Below, in pieces: positions 28,970 through 37,833 of a DNA stretch of 64,000 nucleotides. Position numbers and translations under genes: made by a program. Each line of letters opens with the position of its first letter. Within the stretch, counting starts at the first letter, position 1. Below the pieces are notes generated by a model. That model ran no database searches, was not told the origin of the DNA, and saw only the letters and a list, made by a program, of their open reading frames with translations. This stretch comes from Mesorhizobium sp. L-8-3 (GTDB lineage: Bacteria > Pseudomonadota > Alphaproteobacteria > Rhizobiales > Rhizobiaceae): the NCBI RefSeq assembly GCF_016756615.1, contig NZ_AP023262.1, forward strand, positions 4,961,501 to 5,025,500, given 5' to 3'.

Positions 28970-29934
28970 GCCGCTTCCTTGTTGCGGCGCGGATCAAGCA
29001 GCGCTTCCATGACCGCCATGCGCACCGCGACCCCCATTTCGACCTGCTCCTGGATGACGCTTTGCGGCCCGTCGGCGATCTCCGAGGCGATCTCGACACC
29101 ACGGTTCATCGGACCAGGATGCATGACCAGGGCGCCCTCCCTGGCCGCCTTGAGCTTTTCGGCGTCGAGACCCCAGTAGCGGAAATATTCGCGCACCGAC
29201 GGCACGAAGGCGCCGGCCATGCGCTCGCGCTGGAGGCGCAGCATCATGACGACGTCGGCGCCCTTCAGGCCCTCGGCCATGGATTGGGAAACCTCGACAC
29301 CCATCCGGGCGATGCCGGAGGGAAGCAGCGTGGAAGGCGCGACGACGCGCACCCGCGCGCCGAGCGCATTGAGCAGCAAGATATTCGACCGTGCGACCCT
29401 GGAATGGAGGATGTCGCCGCAGATCGCCACGGTCAGCCGCGCGATGTCGCCCTTGGCGCGGCGGATGGTGAGGGCGTCGAGCAGGGCCTGGGTCGGGTGC
29501 TCATGCGCGCCGTCTCCGGCATTCACAACGGAGCAGCCGACTTTCTGGGCGAGCAGCGCGGCGGCGCCGGCCGACTGGTGGCGGATGATCAGGATGTCTG
29601 GCCGCATGGCATTGAGGGTCATGGCGGTGTCGATCAGGGTCTCGCCCTTCTTCACCGACGAACTGGCCACCGACATGTTCATCACATCCGCGCCGAGCCG
29701 CTTGCCGGCCAGTTCGAAGGACGACTGGGTGCGGGTCGAGGCCTCGTAGAAGAGGTTGATCTGCGTGCGGCCGCGCAGTGTGGATGTCTTCTTCTCGGGC
29801 TGGCGCGAGATTGCGACGGCGGCGTCTGCCCGGTCGAGCAGAAGCTGGATATCGGCGGGAGATAGGTCGCGGATGCCCAGCAGATGCCGATGCGGGAAGG
29901 GCGGGAAGATCGGCGGGGACGAAGCGTCTGTCAT
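28966..29934 (-). CDS. pyrB: Aspartate carbamoyltransferase catalytic subunit
   Basis: A 322-residue enzyme of pyrimidine synthesis that joins carbamoyl phosphate and aspartate. The carbamoyl-phosphate loop [15 protein letters not shown] (residues about 58-72) and the [14 protein letters not shown] and [11 protein letters not shown] motifs are complete. The downstream inactive dihydroorotase-like protein overlaps its stop by four bases, so the pair likely forms the class A-type complex. It is divergent from the acyl-CoA dehydrogenase. Confidence 0.97.
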   Translation of the reverse strand: MTDASSPPIFPPFPHRHLLGIRDLSPADIQLLLDRADAAVAISRQPEKKTSTLRGRTQINLFYEASTRTQSSFELAGKRLGADVMNMSVASSSVKKGETLIDTAMTLNAMRPDILIIRHQSAGAAALLAQKVGCSVVNAGDGAHEHPTQALLDALTIRRAKGDIARLTVAICGDILHSRVARSNILLLNALGARVRVVAPSTLLPSGIARMGVEVSQSMAEGLKGADVVMMLRLQRERMAGAFVPSVREYFRYWGLDAEKLKAAREGALVMHPGPMNRGVEIASEIADGPQSVIQEQVEMGVAVRMAVMEALLDPRRNKEAA

Positions 29935-30200
29935 CTCAAGCGGCTGCTATAGGCGTGCCGGCTCCCGGCCGCAAGCCGTGCCGGGCGGCGTCGTTCCTTG
30001 TCCAACGGGATTTTGTTCGCGCCGCATGCTCCTTCGGCTATAAGTCGGCGCGGGCGCCCGGATTCGCGGCCGGCGCCGCGATCTTGGAGAGTCCTTTACG
30101 CGTCCCTTCGGGTGCGCAAAGAATGCTCCGGGAGCAAGTATCCACGCATCGTGCTTTCCGAATGTTTCGATCGGCCGATGCGGCAGCGGAAGGAATCCGG

Positions 30201-31829
30201 GTGAACCACGACGTCACGAACCAGCCGCCGCCGCTGACCGGTTCCAATGCGTGGCGGGGCGATCCGCTTCTGGTGCAACTGGCCGAGAACTTCTCGCCGG
30301 CCGTGCGCAAGGACCTCGACGCCCAAGGCCGATTCGTGATGAGCCAGGAGGCGCAGGATCTCGCCCGCCTGGCCAATTCCGAGACGCCGAAGCTGCGGAC
30401 GCACGATCGCCAGGGCCGACGCATCGACCTCGTCGAATTCCACCCCGCCTATCACGCGCTGATGCGCCGGTCGGTGACGGTCGGCCTGCATTCCTCCGTC
30501 TGGGAGAACGGCGATGCGGAGACAGGCCGGCGCCATCAGGTGCGGGCGGCCCGCTTCTATTTGACCGCGGAGCTCGAATGCGGGCATCTGTGCCCGATCA
30601 CCATGACGAGCGCCTCGCTGGCCGCGCTGATGGCGAGCCCCAAGCTCTTTCGCGAATGGGCGCCTCGGGTGACCACCCGCAAATACGACCAGAGCCAGAA
30701 GCCGCCGGTGGAAAAGGCCGGCCTCACGCTCGGCATGGGCATGACGGAGAAGCAGGGCGGCACCGACGTGCGCGCCAATTCGACCAGGGCCGAGCGGGCC
30801 GGCGGCGGCTTCTATCGCATCACCGGCCACAAATGGTTCATGTCGGCGCCGATGTCGGACGCCTTTCTGATGCTGGCGCAGGCGCCGGAGGGGCTCTCCT
30901 GCTTCCTGGTGCCGCGCCTCCTGGGCGACGGCAACGGCAACGGCCTCAACTTCCAGCGACTGAAGGACAAGCTCGGAAATCGGTCCAACGCGTCCTCCGA
31001 GGTTGAGATCAACAGCGCGATCGGCGAAATGGTCGGTGAGCCGGGCGCCGGCGTGAAGACGATCATGGACATGGTGACGCTGACCCGGCTCGACTGCGCG
31101 GTCGGCTCGTCGGGCATCATGCGCGCGGGGCTGGCCGAGGCCATCCATCATGCGCGCCACCGCAACGTCTTCGGCAAGGCACTGATCGAGCAGCCGCTGA
31201 TGCAGAGCGTGCTGGCCGACATGGCGCTCGATGTGGCGGCTGCGACGGCATTGTCCTTCCGCTTGGCGCGGTCCTTCGACGAGGCAGCCTCCAACCGGGG
31301 CGAGGCAGCCTTCGCGCGCGCCATGACGCCTGTGGTCAAATACTGGGTGTGCAAGATCGCCCCGCCGCTGCTCTACGAGGCGATGGAGTGCCTCGGCGGC
31401 AACGGCTATGTCGAGGAGGCGCCGCTCGCCCGCTACTACCGGGAGGCGCCGGTCAACGCGATATGGGAAGGCTCCGGAAACGTGATGGCCCTCGACGTGC
31501 TGCGCGTGCTCGGGCGAGGGCCGGCACTGTTCGACGAGGTCCTGGCAGGAATCGAGAAGGATCTCGGCGGTCAGAGCGGGAAAGGCGCCACCGGCGTGCT
31601 GCGAGCGGCCATGCAGGTCGCGGCCTCGGACGAGGGTTCGGCGCGGATCCTCACCGAGCAACTCGCTTTGTCCGCCGCCGCCGCGGAGTTGCGCAGGCTG
31701 GGCGCGGGTCGTATCGCCGACGCCTTCATCGAGACCCGGCTTGCCGGCCAGTGGCGCGGCACCTACGGCATGCTCGACGCCCGCCATGACGCTCGGCTGA
31801 TCATCGACACGCTTTATCCTGCGAACTGA
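30201..31829 (+). CDS. AidB-like acyl-CoA dehydrogenase
   Basis: A 542-residue flavoprotein of the acyl-CoA dehydrogenase superfamily, the length of Escherichia coli AidB (541). Typical segments are GMGMTEKQGGTDVRANST, GHKWFMSAPMSDAFL, LGNRSNASSEVE and, near residue 427, WEGSGNVMALDVLR. AidB is a DNA-binding, alkylation-inducible flavoprotein; related proteins are isovaleryl-CoA dehydrogenase-like, so the role is open. The start is GTG 30201 with GGAAGGA seven to eight bases before it; the frame is open upstream, but that part overlaps pyrB and looks unlike a dehydrogenase. Confidence 0.86.
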   Translation: MNHDVTNQPPPLTGSNAWRGDPLLVQLAENFSPAVRKDLDAQGRFVMSQEAQDLARLANSETPKLRTHDRQGRRIDLVEFHPAYHALMRRSVTVGLHSSVWENGDAETGRRHQVRAARFYLTAELECGHLCPITMTSASLAALMASPKLFREWAPRVTTRKYDQSQKPPVEKAGLTLGMGMTEKQGGTDVRANSTRAERAGGGFYRITGHKWFMSAPMSDAFLMLAQAPEGLSCFLVPRLLGDGNGNGLNFQRLKDKLGNRSNASSEVEINSAIGEMVGEPGAGVKTIMDMVTLTRLDCAVGSSGIMRAGLAEAIHHARHRNVFGKALIEQPLMQSVLADMALDVAAATALSFRLARSFDEAASNRGEAAFARAMTPVVKYWVCKIAPPLLYEAMECLGGNGYVEEAPLARYYREAPVNAIWEGSGNVMALDVLRVLGRGPALFDEVLAGIEKDLGGQSGKGATGVLRAAMQVAASDEGSARILTEQLALSAAAAELRRLGAGRIADAFIETRLAGQWRGTYGMLDARHDARLIIDTLYPAN

Positions 31830-31848
31830 GGCCGGGCCGGACGGCGGC

Positions 31849-32357
31849 CTATTTCCTGCTGAACTCGATCCGGGCGGTGACGATCCGCTCGCCGCTCCTG
31901 GGATGTGATTCGGAGGTGACGAGGCGCATGCGTCCGCTGCCGAGGCTCGCGACCTGCATTCGTGCGGTGCGGCCCGTGTCATTCCTTGCAGGCCAACGGA
32001 TACGGAGGTCGAGCGTGCCGCCGTTGCGCGAGCCGGAAAGCGTGGCCGGGCCGCGGATCGACCCGACATAGGAGCCGGTGTAGCGAGCGCCCTGGGCCTG
32101 GAGATCCGCACCGATCCGTCGCGAGAACACGACGTTGGCCCGGCAGGCGCCCTGCATGCTGATCTCTTCGCCGTCGGCCCTTGAATCCAGCGTGCAGGAC
32201 ACGTGCATCGGCTGCGCATCGGGTTTCAATCGCACCTGACCTGTGCCCTGCCAGTTCCCGGAGAGGTCTGGAGAAAGTCACTTTCATCCGCGATGGCAGA
32301 GGAACCGGTGAGCGACGCCATGAGGATAGCGGGAAACACTCTGGTCGATCCGATCAT
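31849..32357 (-). pseudogene. Secreted protein, frameshifted
   Basis: Two frames make one protein of a small rhizobial secreted family that I cannot name. The first starts at ATG 32355-32357 and gives a signal peptide (VFPAILMASLTGSSAIA-DES). The second runs to 31849 and begins SGNWQGTGQVRLKPDA; its body has CTLDSRADGEEISMQG and a repeated Gly/Thr-rich beta pattern. The join is at about 32255-32275 and needs a one- or two-base shift. Either the gene is decaying or there is a sequence error. Confidence 0.55.
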
Positions 32358-32845
32358 CTGTTCACGCCTTTGCCGGCTGCGGTGCGGGATGCGGCTTCCT
32401 TCAACGCGGATTTCAACGCGGGCGAAAGCGGTCGGCTCCCGACGATCGGGTCACGTTCGCTTACACCGTCTCAGAATGCCGCGACGACCAACATCGGCCG
32501 TCGCTCGCCATCACGTGGCCGCGGCTTCCGCGCCGAAACGATGTCGCCACGTTTCCCTATTTGGGAGTAGGTGTCAAACACAAACGGACGAAATGAAAAG
32601 TAATTATGTTTCGATCTCATCGTTTATATCGATATTCTGGATGGATTGAGGCTGCGTGATCGTCTTCATCAGCCGGATGTCTCATATCTCCCGAAATCGG
32701 AAGGTGAAAGTCTGAAGTCGTTCGCAGAGTCGATAGAAGCGACGTCATAATACGTTGAAATATAATTTGAACAATTGTACAATGGCACCGTTTTGTAAAG
32801 CGCATATCAAGCAAATTTGACAGTGGCTGACACGAGGTTCGGACG
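32358..32845. other. AT-rich intergenic region upstream of the protease-nuclease operon
   Basis: About 490 bases without a supported gene. The right half (about 32560-32830) is clearly richer in A+T than its surroundings and carries a near-consensus promoter at 32755-32783, listed separately. No repeat, tRNA or attachment site was recognised at this border of the accessory operon. Confidence 0.6.
32755..32783 (+). promoter_or_regulatory. Sigma-70 promoter of the protease-nuclease-STAND operon
   Basis: TTGAAA (32755-32760), 17-base spacer, TACAAT (32778-32783): a close match to the housekeeping consensus with ideal spacing. The spacer contains the palindrome ACAATTGT at 32771-32778, which a repressor could use. 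Transcription would start near 32790, leaving a leader of about 55 bases before the first ATG. Confidence 0.65.
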
Positions 32846-35800
32846 ATGTCGCGTGTGGGCGATGAGACTTTGCGTTCATTTCTTGCCGGTACGACTTCGT
32901 CGGGCGGTGTCGAAGAGCTCGTCGAGGCCGCGGGCAATTTCGAGTCCGCGAGAGGAACTGACCCGCTGAGGCGGCGGACTCTGGAGAAACTGGCCCGAGG
33001 GACGCCGCTCGAGCCGGATGAGCGTTTCCATCTGGAGGCGATCATCATCCCGGAGAAGCGTCCGGCAATCGACATCATCGAGGGCGACTATCAGGTACGG
33101 CATCCCGACTGGCTTCATTTCAACAACGAACCCGTGCGTTCCCGACTGCGCGCGGCGATCGCCGGCATTGGACGCATCGAGCTGCCCAACCATCCGACCT
33201 TGCCCTACGGAGGGACCGGCTTCGTGGCCGGCGACGGCCTCCTGATGACCAATCGGCACGTCGCCGAGATCTTCGCTGAAGGTTTGGGCACGGCGGGCCT
33301 TCGCTTCATCCCGGGACTCGAGGCCGGTATCGATTTCCTGAAGGAGCGGCGTAGCAGCAGGGAGCTTTTCCTGCGCGTGAAGCAGATCGTCATGATCCAT
33401 CCCCACTGGGACATGGCGCTGCTGAAGGTGGAGGGCCTGCCCTCCGGCGTGCGGAAGCTTACCCTGTCCACGCTCGACCCGGGGGCCGTGGTCGGCCGCG
33501 AGGTGGCGGTGGTAGGCTATCCCACCTTCGATATCCGCAATCCGGCCGACGTCCAGAACATGGTCTTCGGCGGCGTCTACGGCGTCAAGCGGCTGCAGCC
33601 GGGGGAGATGAAAAGGGTCGCAGGCGTGGAGAGCTACGATCATTCGGTCGAGGCCGCGCTGCACGACAGTTCAACCCTCGGAGGCAATTCGGGTTCCTGC
33701 GTCCTCGATCCAGGCACAGGCGAAGTGGTCGGGCTGCATTTCGGCGGGCGCTACGCGGTCGCCAACTATTGCGTGCCCGCGGGCGAACTCGCCCGCGACG
33801 GCCGGGTCATCGACGCCGGCGTCGGCTTTTCGGCTCCCGTTACACGGCGCGCCACCAAATGGGACGAAGCCTGGCGCAGAGCCGATGCGCTCGCCCGGCC
33901 CAAGGAGGATACCGGCGGCGGCTTGACGGCGGCTGGCGCGACGCGGCCGTCGCTGGCCGGAACCGCAATGCCAGCCGGTGGCGAGACAAGCATCGTCATC
34001 CCGCTCGAAATCACCGTGCGGCTCGGGCAGGCGCGCGCCGGCGCGGAGGTCGGCGCCGCGGCAGCCGGCGCGCAGCCGGAGGCGGAGCGGGCGGTCGAGC
34101 CGATCCATGACGCCGACTATTCGACCCGCAAAGGCTACGATGCCCGATTCCTCGGGGTCGAGGTGCCTATCCCGGAACCACGCAACCAGGGCGATCTGGT
34201 GCGGATGGAGAATGGCAGCCACGTTATCCCGTACCACCATTTTTCCGTCGTCATGCACAAGAAGCGCCGCCTGGCGCTGCTTGTGGCGTCCAATGTCAGT
34301 GCCCGACCGGAAACCAAGAGACCAGGAAACAGGCCCGACTCCGACTATGGGCGTAAGGGCCTCGGGGGCCTGAGCAAGAACGACAGGGAGAAGTGGTTTT
34401 CCGACCCGCGCATCCTCGCAGAGGAGCAACTGCCCGACAAATTCTACAATCAGGACCGTAAAGCCTTCGACAAGGGTCACATCGCGCGCCGCGAGGACGT
34501 CGCCTGGGGTCAGACCTATGACGAGATGCGCAACGCCAATGGCGACACGTTCCATGTGACGAACTGCTCGCCCCAGATACTCGGCTTCAATCGCTCGTCC
34601 GAAGGTGCCGACAATTGGGGCGATCTGGAGAATCTGGTCCTGAGTGAGGCGAAGGCGGAAGGTCTCGCCGTCTTTGCCGGGCCCGTACTGGCGGCGGACG
34701 ACCCGATCTTCTCGGGTGTGGATCTTCAAAGTCCGATCGCCGTGCGCATCCCGCGCCGCTACTGGAAGCTGATCGTGGCGGCCAAGGACGGCAGACCGCA
34801 GAGCTTCGGGTTCCTGCTCGAGCAGGATCTCTCGGCCGTCGACATGGAGTTCGCCGTTCCGCAGCGTTGGCGCCGGTTCATGGCCGGCGTCGGCGAAATC
34901 GAAGCCCTGGCCGGCATCGATTTCTCCGATGAGATACGCGTTGGCGACCAGTCCGGAACGGCTGGCGGTGCGCATATCCGCGAAAGCGCAGCCATCGAGG
35001 CGCTGCCTCGTCCCGCCAGAGAACCGCGATCGCCGAAACCGGTCCCAGCCTCGGTTGCGCCGCGGATCGATCTCAGCGAGATCCTCGACTTCTGGCGAGG
35101 GTTGCAGAAGGCCGGCATCCGCTCGCCCCAGGACGCACGCTTCGTCGTCGGCCTGGCCGAGCCGATATCCGATGCCACCATAGAGTCGATGACGAAGGCG
35201 GCGCTCGGGCTGGAGGTCGTCGTCGGTCCGCTGTTCGCGCCCGACCGCGAGCTCGACCGCTTTCGCGCAATCGATGTTCCCGGCGTCGTGTCCGACGATC
35301 GTTCCGACCTGTTCGATGTCGCCCGCGTCCTCAACGACGTGCTCGGCAGCGAAACGGTCGAGCCGGATCTGTCGACCCGCTACTACGAAGCGGACAGGGA
35401 TATTCCGCCGGAGGGCAGCGCCGAAAGCGCGGACTGGGCCTTCTGGTGCTGGGTCAACGACGATCCGGCCAATCGGCCCGTCGACAGCGACTGGGCGATC
35501 AACAAGACCAAGGTACGCCAGGCATGGGTGTTTTCCGAGCAGGAGGGGCGGCCGCGCGGCGGCAAGGGCATCATCGTCTTCCAGCCGGACACCGGCGTAG
35601 TCCCCGGCCATCCCGAATTGCCGAAGAACATCCACAAGGACAAGCGGGCGGCGAATTTCGTCGAGATCGGCAAGCCGCCCGTCGATCCGATGAATGGGGG
35701 CGGCAACCCAGGTCACGGCACAGGTACCGGCAGTGTCGTGGCCAGTCCCGAAAAGGGAAGAATGAGCGGGTCGGCGCCCGACGCCACCCTGGTTCCCATT

Positions 35801-36685
35801 CGCTGCGTGACGTCGGTCGCTGTCTTCGACCAGAGCCGGGTGGCCCAGGCCATCGACCATGCCCGGCTGAACGGCGCCCATGTCATCACAATGAGCCTCG
35901 GCGGCGTGCTCAGCTCGGCGCTGCACGCCGCGGTGAAGAAGGCGGTCGCCGCGAACATCATCGTGGTGGCAGCCGCCGGCAACTGCGTCGGTACCGTGGT
36001 ATGGCCCGCCCGTTATGACGAGATGATCGCCGTCGGCGGAATCAATGAGAAGTTCCGGCCGTGGATCGGATCGAGCCATGGCGGCGCCGTCGATATTTCG
36101 GGCCCGGCCGAACTGGTGTTGCGCGCCGACGCACGGGATCTGGTCGATCCCGGCAAAGTCGGCGGCGGCCAGGGAACCTCCTTTGCAACGGCCCATCTGG
36201 CGGGCGTCGCCGCTTGCTGGCTCGCCCATCACGGCCGCGACGCTCTCCTTGAGCGTCTCGGCCCCGGCATGACCCTGCAGGACCTTTTCAAATCGCTGAT
36301 CCGGCGATCCGCGATCGTGCCCGCCGGCTTCAATACCGGCGAATATGGCGCCGGCATCGTCGACGCTGAAGCTCTGCTGCGAGCCGACCCGACCCCGTCC
36401 GGGGCGCTGGAAGCCATTGTCCCTTCACCGCGCACGAATGCCGAGCAGGTGCGCGATCTTCTGGCCGAAGTCGGTGGGAGAGGCCAGGCCGAAGCCGCCG
36501 GCCCTATGCTCACGGAAAGCCAGAATCTGCTCGAAATGGCCTGCATCGGGCTCGACATGGCGCGCATCCCCATGACGAAAAGGGCGCAGCTCGAATCGTT
36601 GCCGCCGCTGCGCATCTCCGGCGGCCTCAAGCGGCGCATGGACCCGGTCACCGCGCAAGTCGTGTTCAGGGGAGGCGTCAGATGA
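32846..36685 (+). CDS. Gene A: trypsin-like protease / NUC1 endonuclease / subtilisin fusion
   Basis: A 1279-residue three-enzyme polypeptide. Residues 1-90: helical N-terminus, unknown. About 95-345: chymotrypsin-fold protease with a complete triad His138 (TNRHV), Asp189 (HWDMALLK), Ser282 (GGNSGS). About 346-420: Ala/Gly-rich linker with VIPLEITVRLG. About 424-690: NUC1-type DNA/RNA non-specific endonuclease with catalytic His545 (DKGHIARREDVAWG) and metal-site Asn573/Asn582 (NCSPQ, GFN), then WGDLENL. About 870-1180: subtilisin-like S8 protease with Asp915 (QPDTGV), His957 (GHGTG), Asn1046 (AAAGN), Ser1112 (GTSFATAH). C-terminus helical. No signal peptide, so it is cytoplasmic. GAGG lies 11 bases before the ATG; the stop overlaps gene B. 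The nuclease lies between two proteases, which suggests proteolytic release or control; this is inference. Catalytic residues of all three domains are intact. Confidence 0.88.
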   Translation: MSRVGDETLRSFLAGTTSSGGVEELVEAAGNFESARGTDPLRRRTLEKLARGTPLEPDERFHLEAIIIPEKRPAIDIIEGDYQVRHPDWLHFNNEPVRSRLRAAIAGIGRIELPNHPTLPYGGTGFVAGDGLLMTNRHVAEIFAEGLGTAGLRFIPGLEAGIDFLKERRSSRELFLRVKQIVMIHPHWDMALLKVEGLPSGVRKLTLSTLDPGAVVGREVAVVGYPTFDIRNPADVQNMVFGGVYGVKRLQPGEMKRVAGVESYDHSVEAALHDSSTLGGNSGSCVLDPGTGEVVGLHFGGRYAVANYCVPAGELARDGRVIDAGVGFSAPVTRRATKWDEAWRRADALARPKEDTGGGLTAAGATRPSLAGTAMPAGGETSIVIPLEITVRLGQARAGAEVGAAAAGAQPEAERAVEPIHDADYSTRKGYDARFLGVEVPIPEPRNQGDLVRMENGSHVIPYHHFSVVMHKKRRLALLVASNVSARPETKRPGNRPDSDYGRKGLGGLSKNDREKWFSDPRILAEEQLPDKFYNQDRKAFDKGHIARREDVAWGQTYDEMRNANGDTFHVTNCSPQILGFNRSSEGADNWGDLENLVLSEAKAEGLAVFAGPVLAADDPIFSGVDLQSPIAVRIPRRYWKLIVAAKDGRPQSFGFLLEQDLSAVDMEFAVPQRWRRFMAGVGEIEALAGIDFSDEIRVGDQSGTAGGAHIRESAAIEALPRPAREPRSPKPVPASVAPRIDLSEILDFWRGLQKAGIRSPQDARFVVGLAEPISDATIESMTKAALGLEVVVGPLFAPDRELDRFRAIDVPGVVSDDRSDLFDVARVLNDVLGSETVEPDLSTRYYEADRDIPPEGSAESADWAFWCWVNDDPANRPVDSDWAINKTKVRQAWVFSEQEGRPRGGKGIIVFQPDTGVVPGHPELPKNIHKDKRAANFVEIGKPPVDPMNGGGNPGHGTGTGSVVASPEKGRMSGSAPDATLVPIRCVTSVAVFDQSRVAQAIDHARLNGAHVITMSLGGVLSSALHAAVKKAVAANIIVVAAAGNCVGTVVWPARYDEMIAVGGINEKFRPWIGSSHGGAVDISGPAELVLRADARDLVDPGKVGGGQGTSFATAHLAGVAACWLAHHGRDALLERLGPGMTLQDLFKSLIRRSAIVPAGFNTGEYGAGIVDAEALLRADPTPSGALEAIVPSPRTNAEQVRDLLAEVGGRGQAEAAGPMLTESQNLLEMACIGLDMARIPMTKRAQLESLPPLRISGGLKRRMDPVTAQVVFRGGVR

Positions 36686-37824
36686 ACGGCGTCGACGGAT
36701 TGAAGCTTGAACGCACTGCCCGCTGGGCCCGGCGCCTGCTGATGCCGCGGGGCGGTGCGCAGGAGGCCGGCGGCGAGCTCGGCGTCGGGTACGAATCGGC
36801 CTCACCGGGAAGCGGGCTCGGCCAAGCGGACATTTCTGCTATCGCCAGCCGCCTTGCAAGCGCACGCACGTCGAAGGGCGAGACGGTGTCAAGGACGGAG
36901 GCCGAAGGCTTGGCGCGGAGCCTCGTTGCCGATGCGCGCAGGGGGCTGGAGAAGCTCGAGGGCGCCGCCGAGGGCGTTCTTGGACAGCCGGAAGCCGTTG
37001 CCCTGGAGGCCGTGCTTCTGACGCGCGGCCGCCCGGCAGTGAAGGTGATGGGCGCCGAACTTGAAGACATCAATGCGTATCCGGAGTCCGGCATGTGGGC
37101 CCAGCTGGTCGACGACCACCGGGCAAATGTCATGGCCGTCACTATGGCGACCGCTGCTGTGCGGGTGACCGATACGCTGCTGACGGACCGGCAGTGGGTC
37201 CAGGGCACCGCCTTCCTGATCGGCGACGGGCTGGCCATGACCAACCGGCATGTCCTGTTTCCACCCGGCCAGGGAACGCGCCTGGCGCGGCGCCTGCCCG
37301 GAACGACGAACGCCCGGATGAAAGGCGAATACGAGGTGCTTCTCGATTTCGCCTTCGACAGTGGCGCGCGGCGCGACCTGACCTATCGGATCACGGGCGT
37401 GCCTTTCGTTGCGGAGGATGCGGACCCCATCGACGCCGCCGTTCTCCAGGTCGAGCCGGTTGCCGGTGCGGCGAAGCCGCTGACGGTCTCGAAGAACAGC
37501 ATCTTCGACATCGATCGTCTCTTCATCGTTGGCCATCCAGGGCGGGTCGGCAATGTACCGGACGATATCTTCGCTGTGTTCGGCGAGCCCGACGAGCGCA
37601 AGCGCGTCAGTTTCGGCACGCTGATGGACATGGTCGAACCCGGTCAGATCCACGTCGTGCATGACGCTTCCACGATCGGCGGCTATTCCGGCGCCGGCGT
37701 TCTCGGCTTCGCCACGGCGCAGGTGAGGGCGCTGCACTACTGGGGCGATTCGGTGTCCGGAAACCGAGCCATTGCGTCGGATGCCCTGCGCGCGCATAAG
37801 GTTCTTGGCCCAATGATCCCCTAG
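36682..37824 (+). CDS. Gene B: trypsin-like serine protease
   Basis: A 380-residue cytoplasmic protein. The first 150 residues are helical and charged, of unknown type. A chymotrypsin-fold domain follows with His190 (TNRHVL), Asp251 (DPIDAAVLQVE) and Ser336 in GGYSGAG; the usual Asn before the serine (GNSG) is Tyr here. The triad is present, so activity is plausible, with altered oxyanion surroundings. The start overlaps the stop of gene A (ATGA), which implies translational coupling and matched amounts. Its sequence is distinct from the protease domain of gene A, so this is not a simple recent duplication. Confidence 0.82.
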   Translation: MNGVDGLKLERTARWARRLLMPRGGAQEAGGELGVGYESASPGSGLGQADISAIASRLASARTSKGETVSRTEAEGLARSLVADARRGLEKLEGAAEGVLGQPEAVALEAVLLTRGRPAVKVMGAELEDINAYPESGMWAQLVDDHRANVMAVTMATAAVRVTDTLLTDRQWVQGTAFLIGDGLAMTNRHVLFPPGQGTRLARRLPGTTNARMKGEYEVLLDFAFDSGARRDLTYRITGVPFVAEDADPIDAAVLQVEPVAGAAKPLTVSKNSIFDIDRLFIVGHPGRVGNVPDDIFAVFGEPDERKRVSFGTLMDMVEPGQIHVVHDASTIGGYSGAGVLGFATAQVRALHYWGDSVSGNRAIASDALRAHKVLGPMIP

Positions 37825-37833
37825 GGATGCGCC

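Noticed and set aside
33671-36232. 853-codon minus-strand open frame opposite gene A of the conflict operon
   Set aside because: Composition rich in His, Arg and Asp with no domain, while the opposite strand has three intact enzyme domains.
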